Origin: Trichopria drosophilae
Taxonomy: Eukaryota > Arthropoda > Insecta > Hymenoptera > Diapriidae
Assembly: GCA_030407085.1 (NCBI GenBank)
Contig: CM059587.1
Location: 32,709,001-32,773,000, forward strand
Reading direction: 5' to 3'
Length of the DNA stretch: 64,000 bases
Shown: in pieces, positions 58,301 through 62,844 of the stretch
How the letters are laid out: each line of letters begins with the position of its first letter
Position numbering within the stretch: the stretch's first letter is position 1
Translations under genes and position numbers: made by a program
Notes under the pieces: model-generated
What the model was told of the DNA's origin: nothing
Seen by the model: the letters and a program-made list of their open reading frames with translations, nothing else
Database searches by the model: none

Positions 58301-61300
58301 CACACGTCATTTTGTATAATCGTATCAATAATGTAGGGTTAGGTTAGGTTTCATCAACGTCAATTGATGACGATAATATTTTACTATTTAAATTTATTGT
58401 ACGTATCGCGATCTATCATTAGACTTTTTAACACCAGGAAATAGTAAATGGAATAATGTTATTATCTTGTTTATTATGAAAAATATGGAAATTAACTAAA
58501 TTCTACAATAACTCATTTTATGTTTGGTTCGATTCACCATTTTTGTTCTCTCTGTGTAGTAATTAATAATCTATATAGAGAAATAACACTTTATGTTATG
58601 AAGGGACAAATGTTTCCTTTAAAACCTGAACATTTCTTAATTAATTAAAACAATAAAATATATGTTGAGATTGCTTAAAAACAAATAAAAGCGACACTTT
58701 GCGGGACTGCATCCGAATTCCGTACAGACGTCCGTTCCGGATCTGGTAATGAAAGGATATAACCGAGTTTCGTACCGATCGAAGGGAAATAATATTCCCC
58801 TTCCCTTGCCTTTTTCAGTAGAAATTTATGTGAATAATATTTTATCCGACAGAATTGAAATAATAGAAAATAAGCACATTTCTGAAGTTCGGAAACATTA
58901 CATATATGTATGTTCGTGTTTGTGCAATAACGAAGAAGATGTAGAACATTATTATTATTTATTTACACTCTAAAATTACTGGACTCAATTGCGCAGTCCA
59001 AGAGAAAGTAGTCGTTAAATTTCACTCCTATAGGCTTAAATCTTACTATCTTGGAGTCACAATTGCTCCTTTCGGGTATTTCATGCTAGGTTAGAATCCC
59101 TTTACCGACTGCGTGGAAAACTGGTTACTACGCGGCCGGCCGGCAAACATATTTATTTTATTTCAACTCGCTAGAACATCGTCAATTTTCAAGTTTTTGA
59201 AACGAATAAAAAAGAAATTGTTGGTTCGAATTTTATGAAGAAAGTACAAATCATATATCCCAATAAGCAATAACGTTATTAACTTTTTTCTACGCAACTA
59301 CAAAATATATATTCAAACGCTTTTTTTATTGAGCGAATTTCGAGTATCCGAAAAATTTCAGCGAGAAATTTATTCATTAAGGTATGAACAAATTTTCTAG
59401 AAAGTTTCATCTTCATTGTATTAATCGTTTCAAAGTTATGAAGGTTTAAAGCTGGAAGCAAAGGCGCTGGTCATCGGGCCTATAAACATTCACCCCATTT
59501 TTTACCCTTATGGACTAACATTTCAACTCAATAATTTTAGAGTGTACACCGTGGACTATTATTAATGAAAAGAATAAATTGCTATTTACAAGTTTGCAAT
59601 TATAATATGCAGAATATTGTGATTGTTACGTTCTAAAAATTATAAATTGAAGGTTTTTTGTCACCGCAGTGAAAATATCTTCAATTGCACTTTCTTCGTT
59701 TCCTCGGTCATTTACCAGTCCTGAAGAAGGACACAAGAATATAAAACGTAGCGAAATAAATGATTTATAAATCGAAGAAAGAATAAGACTTTATTCGAAT
59801 TCGTATACACTCAATACAATGTTCTACAGACGAATATTTGCTCCCCCCCCCCTCCAATTAATGTGCCTAGATTTTGCCCAATTTTATTTAGTACTAAAAC
59901 TATCAATCTTTACTTCCTCGTGCTTGAAGACTTAAGAAAATATTGGTTAGGAGACATTTCCCTACCTACGAAAGGTCCGGAACTCGTCCTAAAAAGGGCG
60001 CTACCTGGATTGTCTCCGGGAATTCGGCTCCTCCACTTTGCAAATTAGGAGTATCATAGGCACAAATCCTCACGTTTCTTTACAATTACTTAAAACTGAA
60101 ATGAATAACCTAAATAACAGATTTAACAATTAATTTTAATAAAACGCGTGTTGGATCTACTAATGCAGCATTTAAAAATATATTTTCATGTTTTATGTCA
60201 GCTGAAAGTAAATAACAGAAGGTCAATAGTGAAATCATAGTAAAATAATTTATATTCATACGTTATTAACAGTTTTGACACATCATAATTTTATTGTCTT
60301 TAAACAGTCAACAGTCATAAAGGTAAGTTTAAGTTATATTTTTAAAATATTTATGGGAGTTTTAATAAATGTTAGCAAATTTCAATAAATTTTTCTAGAT
60401 GTTACATAAGTAAATAATAAATTCGTGAAATAAAAACAGGATTAATGTATATTACGCCTAAAAATAAGATCAACATTAAATGTTACGTAAATCGTAAGAA
60501 ATAAAAACAATGATATGTAAGTAGTCCATTGTTCAGGGTAATTATTTAATGTCAATTGAATACATTGTGTTGTGACCATGAATGTCACTTAAAGCTGCTA
60601 TTTTAAAATAAAATTCGTTATCTAAGTGAAGCCAGTCTGGAAATAAAACATTTAGCCATAAGCAATAACTAACAAAAACATACGATTCGAGACATGTATG
60701 TTTAAGTAGAAAATTAATTAAGTGTCCTACCGTTCAAATTGTTTCAAAACGTGGGTAACTTTGGAAGGGACCGGATTATTTTTCACAAACAGGTTTAGAA
60801 AAAAAAAGTACGTAACCATAAAAGTTAAAAAATTTAGACATAAATTGAAAGTCAATTATGGGTAAATCTGTACACAAGAGAATGGTCTTATACTAAATTT
60901 AATAGATTAAATCGCTATAATAGACTAATATATAATAGACTAAACACGCTAGAAATTTGTGAACACGCATTAAATAAATGCTAATTTTAGGAATAACATA
61001 TTGTAAATATATTTTGATATTGTTGAGCAATAGAATTTTTTAAATAAGTCTACTAAAGCACATAATTTTGTGAAATTTACAATGTTCTTGTGGTAAATGT
61101 TACTATTCAGAATATTAAAACTGTTAGTAATGACCAATGAAAAGAATGAAACTGAATCATGTCGTAAAAAAAAAAGTTACGCGTATCATCAGTAAAGGAT
61201 TCCATCAATCTAGTTACGGTTGTCGCCGTCAGGTACGTACGCGATGCACGTCTAAGGTTTTTCCATCGTGGGTTCCGTTGGAAAGTTTTTATTAGCTCAA

Positions 61301-61986
61301 AAGCAATAAAAAATCACGTTTTAGCAGATGAATAATAAAAATACAGCGAAACTATAAAGAATATTATAAGCATATGACAAAAATACCAGAATGCAGATGT
61401 ATTATGATAAAATTTGAAATTTATTGTTCTACTTATAAATATTTTTCCATATCCAGAATTTTCGTGTAATAAGAAAAATTGAAATTTTTTAGGTCTTTCC
61501 TGAAATTCTTACCGCTGAATTCATAGTTATTTTGCCATATTTTTAAGATAATGTTTTATACAATTTCTTTCGGTAGAAGAATGTATTAGACTAAACTTTT
61601 TTTGGACACATAATTGTCAAAACAAGTCAATCCAAAGTTTCATATATTTTCTATATCCAAACTGGCTTCACTGCAGTATACCCTTCACTTGTCGTGTTCA
61701 CTGATAGACGTCGGTAGTCAACACCACACGCTCGGCGTTTTTGAAACTCGACATGACAGTGCCAATTGCACGTTTTTGTTTACTGCACGACATTTATTTC
61801 TGGACTTTAAAAACAGGATATCGATCGGTTCCCACAGCTAGCGCTCCGCCAAATACCAGCAGCTCATCGGCGAACACGGGACGCGGAAATCACCCGGAGC
61901 TCTACGCCGGGGCGTACAGTGGTGCCGAAGGGATGCCCGGACACAGCAGCGGGGCTTTCGAGATGAGGCACCACAATCAGGTTTGA
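4088..61986 (+). CDS. kuz: kuzbanian/ADAM10 metalloprotease, twelve-exon gene (5' exon missing)
   Basis: This is the span of the coding exons listed individually below; it is not continuous coding sequence. ADAM10/Kuzbanian is a single-pass membrane zinc protease that sheds ectodomains, most famously in Notch activation. The joined exons give 862 residues in the order prodomain, furin site RERKRR (about residues 221-226), metalloprotease domain with [12 protein letters not shown] (423-434) and a Met-turn around Met450, disintegrin and cysteine-rich region, one transmembrane helix (about 727-745) and a cytoplasmic tail. All eleven internal junctions keep frame and have GT/AG ends. The length is greater than the vertebrate protein, as I recall for insect Kuz. 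The start methionine and signal peptide lie outside the visible exons: the first exon begins with two bases of a split codon. No frameshift or stop interrupts the protein, so the gene looks functional. Confidence 0.97.
4981..5928. mobile_element. Long MITE/foldback element with TACACT(A/T)AGAAAAAAA ends
   Basis: The left end TACACTAAGAAAAAAATC is mirrored at the right end (TTTTTTTTCTAAGTGTA). Inside, sequences such as CCTAATTTCACACTGTG and CCTCATTTCACACTATG, and many ATAGTTAACTAT-type words, recur. The unit is about 950 bp. The central 5270-5430 part is less AT-rich, and its short open frames match nothing I know. Its ends and the internal (A/G)TAGTTAA words resemble the element at 12198-12485. 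Confidence 0.65.
11661..11751. mobile_element. Short palindromic MITE
   Basis: TACCCGAGTAGAAATTTATT at the left is mirrored by AATAAATTTCTGCTCGGGTA at the right. An inner repeat of ATCAGGGCCTGA appears twice. The whole is 91 bp and would fold into a hairpin. Confidence 0.75.
12198..12485. mobile_element. MITE with CACTGAAAAAAA ends
   Basis: The left arm CACTGAAAAAAAATCTTAGT, followed by a GATTTGACTAC word, is mirrored by GTAGTCAAATC, CTAAGAATTTTTCTGG and TTTTTTGAGTG at the right. The unit is about 288 bp. It resembles the larger 4981-5928 element in its ends and its TAGTTAA-rich subterminal sequence, so the two may be one family. Confidence 0.7.
15627..16012. mobile_element. Older foldback element interrupted by a TTAA element
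   Basis: The left arm (GGAGGTCCAAGTC, AAATGCAATTTTTTTAAT, CCATAATTGAAGG, CATTTAAGGCTAATTTAATG) is mirrored by a right arm in which the element 15810-15970 interrupts the sequence exactly at TTAA. Removing that insert makes the right arm align with the left over roughly 70 bp. Confidence 0.75.
15810..15970. mobile_element. TTAA-flanked piggyBac-like MITE, nested
   Basis: The element starts TTAACCCTTAATCCCGACG and ends CGTCGGAACTAAGGGTTAA, near-perfect terminal inverted repeats beginning CCC next to TTAA. TTAA duplication and CCC-type ends are the known signature of piggyBac elements. It is 161 bp counting both TTAA copies, with no coding capacity. It sits within the right arm of the element at 15627-16012. 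Confidence 0.82.
17084..17278 (+). CDS. kuz: kuz exon 2: prodomain middle
   Basis: The acceptor is TTTTCCGCAG ending at 17083 and the donor is G|GTACGT at 17279. The phase is 1 at both ends, so it joins exon 1 by completing a Gly codon. It encodes 64 whole codons and contains [10 protein letters not shown] and [13 protein letters not shown]. The latter is a hallmark of the ADAM10 prodomain (human [10 protein letters not shown]). Codon-by-codon the frame runs open into the intron only until 17319. The exon stands out from its flanks by its GC content. Confidence 0.96.
19086..19304. mobile_element. pogo/Tc1-type MITE with TA target duplication
   Basis: The left end CAGTAGAGTCCCGGTATATT is mirrored at the right (AATATACCGGTACTCTACTG), and both sides are flanked by TA (19084-19085 and 19305-19306). 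CAGT-type ends with TA flanks are typical of pogo/Tc1-mariner non-autonomous elements. It is 219 bp and strikingly GC-rich for this intron, so an 81-codon reverse open frame across it is incidental. Confidence 0.83.
19601..19759. mobile_element. Short inverted-repeat element, CTACTC ends
   Basis: CTACTCTCCAAATTCCTTGGA on the left is mirrored by TCCAAGGAATTTATCGAGTAG on the right. The middle carries repeated GAGAGTG/CACTCTT words. A looser relative of the interior (GAGTGAAAGTTCATTC) occurs near 26233. Confidence 0.7.
19907..20217 (+). CDS. kuz: kuz exon 3: cysteine switch, furin site, start of protease domain
   Basis: The acceptor is GTTTTTCAG at 19906; the donor is CAG|GTGTGC at 20218, weaker than its neighbours. 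The exon completes a Gly codon and ends in phase 0 (103 whole codons). The Cys in MTGCGVTDS (residue 157) aligns with the cysteine-switch residue that keeps ADAM zymogens inactive. A proline run ([10 protein letters not shown]) and an acidic, low-complexity linker follow, then RERKRR at 221-226, a furin-type site where the prodomain is removed. The mature enzyme begins just after it, with [19 protein letters not shown], a conserved ADAM10 block. A reverse-strand frame at 19928-20113 is a shadow. Confidence 0.96.
20218..22652 (+). other. kuz: kuz intron 3
   Basis: This is a 2.4-kb AT-rich intron with no clear repeat or exon. A slightly GC-richer patch at about 22150-22260 has no splice-bounded open frame. 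Otherwise I see nothing in it. Confidence 0.8.
22653..22799 (+). CDS. kuz: kuz exon 4: metalloprotease domain, N-terminal part
   Basis: This exon has no in-frame start codon and is recognised from conservation alone. The acceptor AG is at 22651-22652 (TTTCTAATAG) and the donor is AAG|GTACGT at 22800. It is exactly 49 codons, phase 0 at both ends. The translation begins [15 protein letters not shown] and includes [10 protein letters not shown] and [10 protein letters not shown], ending FEVQRIK. It matches the part of the ADAM10 catalytic domain that reads TREAVIAQISSHVKAI in human. It joins exon 3 at IFEQ|LNRD without a frame problem. Confidence 0.95.
24658..24738 (+). CDS. Possible kuz cassette exon (unconfirmed)
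   Basis: The segment lies between TTTCCTGATGCAG and GTTAGT. It is exactly 81 bp, stop-free in the frame passed on by exon 4 and accepted by exon 5 (phase 0), and clearly GC-richer than its surroundings. It would add 27 residues ([16 protein letters not shown], then [11 protein letters not shown]) between FEVQRIK and IDDDSAC in the catalytic domain. I do not recognise the peptide in other ADAM10 proteins. A shorter donor at 24735 would break frame. It may equally be a piece of an old repeat. Confidence 0.3.
25729..25970. mobile_element. pogo/Tc1-type MITE, TA-flanked
   Basis: CAGTAGAACTTCACTTTATT on the left is mirrored by AATAAAGTGAAGTTCTACTA on the right, with TA on both sides. It is 242 bp. 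The CAGTAGA start is shared with the MITE at 19086, but the rest differs, so it is a separate family of the same type. Confidence 0.82.
26871..27019 (+). CDS. kuz: kuz exon 5: metalloprotease domain
   Basis: The acceptor is GTTGAATAG at 26870 and the donor is ACAG|GTCAGA at 27020. The exon enters in phase 0 and leaves after two bases of an Arg codon. The translation starts [12 protein letters not shown], contains [11 protein letters not shown] and ends [11 protein letters not shown]. The last block is nearly identical to vertebrate ADAM10 (DYCLAYVFTDR). The longer open frame running on past 27019 to 27119 is intron. It is the end point for the candidate cassette exon at 24658-24738 (see findings). 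Confidence 0.96.
29361..30285. mobile_element. TTAA-flanked long foldback, piggyBac-like
   Basis: The ends are TTAACCCGTTTAGAACGACA and a mirrored GTCGTTTTGGGACGAAACGG followed by GTTAA. The inverted arms are hundreds of bases long: AAATTTGTCGCCGGTTT, CTACAGTTTT and TTGTATCTGTCGTGTATTTT all have mirror copies. TTAA plus CCC at the ends is the piggyBac signature. There is no intact transposase frame, so it is non-autonomous. Its middle contains 'AAATGGCG' words of the dispersed repeat. Confidence 0.78.
31104..31948. repeat. Long inverted repeat with tandem subunits
   Basis: The left arm (ATCCAAATATGACCGCCAAA, GATCAAAGGGGTAAAAAAAT, CTATTCACAGCC) is mirrored in the right arm. A second inner mirror pair, AACTCGTTATC and GATAACGAGTT, flanks the centre. 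Within each arm the word GAATCCAAATATG recurs at an interval of roughly 150 bp, which is why two opposite open frames (31082-31498 plus, 31629-32042 minus) look similar in translation. They are not genes. Confidence 0.72.
36349..36692. mobile_element. TTAA-flanked piggyBac-like MITE
   Basis: The left end TTAACCCTTTTTTACCCACA followed by TTGAGAGAAGCAGGTA is mirrored at the right by TACCTGCTTCTCTCAA, ending AAAAAGGGTTAA. GTCAACATCAGCTCAG has a mirror copy CTGAGCAGATGTTGAC. It is 344 bp with TTAA on both sides, and the small open frames inside are palindrome by-products. Confidence 0.85.
39598..39832 (+). CDS. kuz: kuz exon 6: catalytic core, first part of zinc motif
   Basis: The acceptor is CTTTCTTTCACAG at 39597 and the donor is CCG|GTAATT at 39833. 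The first base completes the Arg codon from exon 5, and 78 whole codons follow. The sequence contains [47 protein letters not shown] and ends SP. His423, Glu424 and His427 of the zinc-binding HExxHxxGxxH motif are here, with Glu424 the expected catalytic base. The third zinc histidine is the first codon of exon 7. Translation straight through the donor would give Val-Ile-stop, which confirms splicing. Confidence 0.98.
39833..42569 (+). other. kuz: kuz intron 6, splitting the zinc motif
   Basis: This 2.7-kb intron lies between SP and HD of [12 protein letters not shown]. It contains the inverted-repeat element at 42255-42432. I see nothing else recognisable. Confidence 0.87.
42255..42432 (+). 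mobile_element. MITE-like inverted-repeat element, copy B
   Basis: This is the second copy of the element at 3778-3973, in the opposite orientation, about 140 bp before exon 7. The inner ends TAAAATTTCGATATGG and the mirrored ATATCGAAATTTTGG form the clearest inverted repeat. It supplies the non-coding N-terminal part of the open frame that runs into exon 7. Confidence 0.7.
42570..42922 (+). CDS. kuz: kuz exon 7: third zinc ligand, Met-turn and start of disintegrin domain
   Basis: The acceptor is TATTTGTCACAG at 42569 and the donor is CAG|GTAAAT at 42923. The phase is 0 in and 2 out. The exon opens with HDFPSEC, giving the last zinc histidine (433) and the Asp typical of ADAMs. Next come [12 protein letters not shown] (Met-turn, Met450), [10 protein letters not shown] and then the disintegrin domain start [17 protein letters not shown]. 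The open frame extends upstream from 42570 to 42330, but that part is a repeat element in intron 6 and is not coding. N-glycosylation sequons (NNS, NIS, NET) are present. Confidence 0.98.
42923..46042 (+). other. kuz: kuz intron 7
   Basis: This is a 3.1-kb AT-rich intron. A copy of the dispersed 'AAAATGGCGG' repeat lies at about 43650-43900, and an inverted repeat at 45374-45792. No other exon is evident. Confidence 0.85.
45374..45792. repeat. Inverted repeat with about 60-70 bp arms
   Basis: The left arm AACAATTAAGTTTTTTTCGG, then TAATACGGTCCTCTTACTAAT and GGTAAACAAA, is mirrored by TTTGTTTACC, ATTAGCAAGAGGACCGTATTA and AAACTTAATTGTTT. A word AAGTATAG(G/A)T(G/A)TATTTCTTG precedes both arms in the same direction (45339 and 45704), so the arms sit in opposite orientation beside a directly repeated flank. 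Confidence 0.7.
46043..46217 (+). CDS. kuz: kuz exon 8: disintegrin domain
   Basis: The acceptor is TTTTTTGTTCTCAG at 46042 and the donor is CAG|GTAAAT at 46218. One base completes a Ser codon, then 58 whole codons end in phase 0. The junction reads [10 protein letters not shown], which is the conserved disintegrin block of ADAM10 ([10 protein letters not shown]). The exon carries many cysteines ([27 protein letters not shown]), as expected of a disulphide-rich module. It includes the sequon NKT. The open frames that extend on either side are intron. Confidence 0.97.
47447..48378. mobile_element. Composite foldback of about 165-bp subrepeats
   Basis: The ends ACACTGACCGACAAAAT and ATCAGTGTCGGACAGTGT are mirrored. 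Inside, a unit marked by AAAACGATGGCGCTAACAGA-type sequence and GCTATCACGTCACA occurs four times forward (near 47522, 47686, 47851, 48019) and twice reversed (near 48154 and 48300). The turn-around is at GGTTAAATTTAACC (about 48099). The 178-codon frame over it is repeat translation. There is no transposase. Confidence 0.75.
50105..50300 (+). repeat. Two tandem units of the 'AAATGGCGGA' dispersed repeat
   Basis: Two units of about 115 bp each carry TTTTCGGGG(T/G)C(A/G)CTGATT, then C(C)GAATC(T)GAT, then AAAATGGCGGATT or TAATGGCGGATCC. Similar arrays are at 3295-3610, 14520-14740 and 53480-53780, in varying states of decay. Confidence 0.65.
50774..51115 (+). repeat. Partial copy of the ACACT(C/A)TAAAATTA repeat
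   Basis: This shares a long series of words with 58965-59545: AATTGCGCAGTCCAAGAGA, TAAATTTCACTC, TATTTCATGCT and CAATAAGCAATAA. The right terminal repeat is not clear, so this copy appears truncated or decayed. Confidence 0.7.
53480..53780. repeat. Degenerate tandem units of the dispersed repeat
   Basis: Recurring phrases TCAGATTC(G/A), CGA(C/A)(C/T)CT and CACC(G/C)A, plus GGCATCTTGATTTTTCAAA and TCCACCATTTATAG, appear at spacings near 110-120 bp. They match the family seen at 50105-50300, here more decayed. Confidence 0.55.
55396..56047 (-). pseudogene. 5'-truncated non-LTR retrotransposon, reverse transcriptase remnant
   Basis: Reading the minus strand, the fragment encodes the C-terminal part of a Jockey/CR1-type reverse transcriptase: [12 protein letters not shown], then [19 protein letters not shown], then [15 protein letters not shown] and [21 protein letters not shown] frameshift falls near 55943-55948 and an in-frame TAA at 55761-55763, so it is dead. 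A 3' UTR follows, ending in a TAAA-type tail (55396-55409), which fits target-primed insertion. The 5' end stops at about 56047, so most of the element is missing. It lies antisense to kuz, about 190 bp before exon 9. Confidence 0.85.
56236..56583 (+). CDS. kuz: kuz exon 9: cysteine-rich domain and stalk
   Basis: The acceptor is ACTTTTGCAG at 56235 and the donor is ACG|GTGAGT at 56584. It is exactly 116 codons, phase 0 at both ends. It starts [12 protein letters not shown], contains the sequon in [18 protein letters not shown], the block [18 protein letters not shown] (human LQPGSPCNDFRGYC) and [19 protein letters not shown], and ends QWIT. This is the ADAM10 cysteine-rich membrane-proximal region leading to the stalk. 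A broken antisense retrotransposon ends only about 190 bp upstream. Two other long open frames over the same bases, including a 140-codon reverse frame, are by-products of the GC-rich codon usage. Confidence 0.98.
56584..57230 (+). other. kuz: kuz intron 9
   Basis: This is a short 647-bp AT-rich intron between the cysteine-rich and transmembrane exons. I see no repeat or exon in it. Confidence 0.87.
57231..57395 (+). CDS. kuz: kuz exon 10: transmembrane helix and juxtamembrane tail
   Basis: The acceptor is CTTTGGTTTCAG at 57230 and the donor is ATG|GTAGGT at 57396. It is exactly 55 codons, phase 0 at both ends. The hydrophobic stretch [19 protein letters not shown] (about 727-745) is the single membrane helix. 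It is followed by [16 protein letters not shown], almost identical to the vertebrate juxtamembrane sequence. The basic cytoplasmic segment [18 protein letters not shown] ends the exon. Intron 9 (647 bp) and intron 10 (about 177 bp) are the shortest in the window. Confidence 0.97.
57573..57675 (+). CDS. kuz: kuz exon 11: cytoplasmic tail
   Basis: The donor is AAAG|GTAAGT at 57676. Two in-frame acceptors exist nine bases apart: ATAG ending at 57563 and ATCAG ending at 57572. The second is used here, and the first would add Arg-His-Gln. Neither has a strong pyrimidine tract. Read in phase 0 from exon 10, the exon gives [13 protein letters not shown] and then [15 protein letters not shown], a His/Gly-rich, proline-containing tail. 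It leaves after one base, exactly the phase exon 12 needs. A different open frame across the same bases, starting MARRMAFQ, does not fit the phases of its neighbours. Confidence 0.82.
57931..58557. mobile_element. MITE-like element with ACACAGAGAG ends
   Basis: The left end ACACAGAGAGCAATGAAAAA is mirrored by ATTTTTGTTCTCTCTGTGT at the right, with a further looser mirror (GGTTCATGGAAC and GTTTGGTTCGATTC). It is 627 bp and non-coding. The centre contains GGGTTAGGTTAGGTTT, a TTAGG-like word common in insects. Confidence 0.7.
58965..59545 (+). mobile_element. MITE-like element with ACACTCTAAAATTA ends
   Basis: The left end ACACTCTAAAATTACTGGAC is mirrored by CTCAATAATTTTAGAGTGT at the right. 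It is 581 bp and related to 50774-51115 in intron 8. It contains no supported reading frame. Confidence 0.77.
61838..61986 (+). CDS. kuz: kuz exon 12: C-terminal tail and stop
   Basis: The acceptor is GGTTCCCACAG at 61837. The first two bases complete an Ala codon with the last base of exon 11, then 48 codons lead to TGA at 61984-61986. The tail is Ser/Gly/Pro-rich ([29 protein letters not shown]) and ends FEMRHHNQV. The phase match with exon 11 and the sharp rise in GC support it. Conservation cannot be judged by eye because Kuz tails vary. A CAG|GTTTGA string overlaps the stop, so a weak alternative donor is conceivable; I prefer the stop. Confidence 0.83.
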
Positions 61987-62337
61987 CCGGTGTCGAGTAT
62001 CATCCTTTCAAACGAAGATTTTTTGGGCCGATCCACGGATTAATCGCGGCTCCCAACGCCGAGGAAATCCGCGATCTCTCTTTCCCTGTCAAATCCCAGC
62101 ACCCAAGGTTTGGCCCCCGACGTTCCTTTCGCGTCTCCGACCTTTCCCCCGATGTAAAATACAGCGAGAAGCGACCTAACGAGATGTACTTTCCGTATGT
62201 AAAACTGAACTTCAACGACTTTTGCACAGTCGAATCTTCCCCCAAAAAACAAGTGTTTGTATATGCATCGACGCGATCGAGCGTCGGTTTTAGGTTAGGT
62301 CAGGTTCGGTCGCGCACGCGCATTTCGCGCCGTTGAC

Positions 62338-62550
62338 ATGCGGCGTACATTGATATTAATCATATTCTTATTATTAATTATGACTGTTCATTACGAGGAT
62401 GTGGATGAAGAGTGCGGGATTGAACGTTCTCTCGTGCGATCCGAAGATTACGCGGGCGCTTCTCGACAAAACGAGGAATCCTTGGATGATAGATCGACTT
62501 CGGAGTACGTCGAATCGAATAGTTCGATTCGATATATCATATTCGGATAG
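62338..62550 (+). CDS. Small open frame with signal-peptide-like start (doubtful)
   Basis: It starts at an ATG (GAC before it) and runs 70 codons. It begins MRRTLILIIFLLLIMTVHYE, a basic pair followed by a strongly hydrophobic run, then an acidic, Ser-rich tail (EDYAGASRQNEESLDDR). The form is that of a small secreted peptide, but I recognise no family, and a chance frame in a 3' UTR is more likely. Confidence 0.2.
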   Translation: MRRTLILIIFLLLIMTVHYEDVDEECGIERSLVRSEDYAGASRQNEESLDDRSTSEYVESNSSIRYIIFG

Positions 62551-62771
62551 GTGTTCTCGTCGATCAGATGTCGATCGTTCTATTCAAAACTTTTATTTAA
62601 AATATTGACTATTCTATGACCAGGAACGTAGTTTTAAACTTTAGACGAAAAGTGGAATCATTACAATATTTATATCACGCTTTCGCGCGATCTATTTTCA
62701 AACCGCTTATCGGAAATTAAGATGCAATATCGACCGAAGCGATCCGAGCATGATTCAATGATCGACGACTC

Positions 62772-62772
<1 letters not shown>

Positions 62773-62840
<68 letters not shown>
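62773..62840 (+). repeat. (AG)34 microsatellite
   Basis: An unbroken run of 34 AG dinucleotides lies in the putative 3' UTR, flanked by CT and ATAGCGGG. It is likely to be length-polymorphic. Confidence 0.98.

Positions 62841-62844
<4 letters not shown>

Larger units (their letters stand above)
57676..61837 (+). other. kuz: kuz intron 11
   Basis: This is a 4.2-kb intron. It holds inverted-repeat elements at 57931-58557 and 58965-59545. A possible retroelement tail or LTR-like stretch lies at about 59620-60060, including C10 at 59843-59852. A GC-richer patch at 61195-61230 ends in CAG|GTACGT but is out of phase with its neighbours. Confidence 0.8.
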
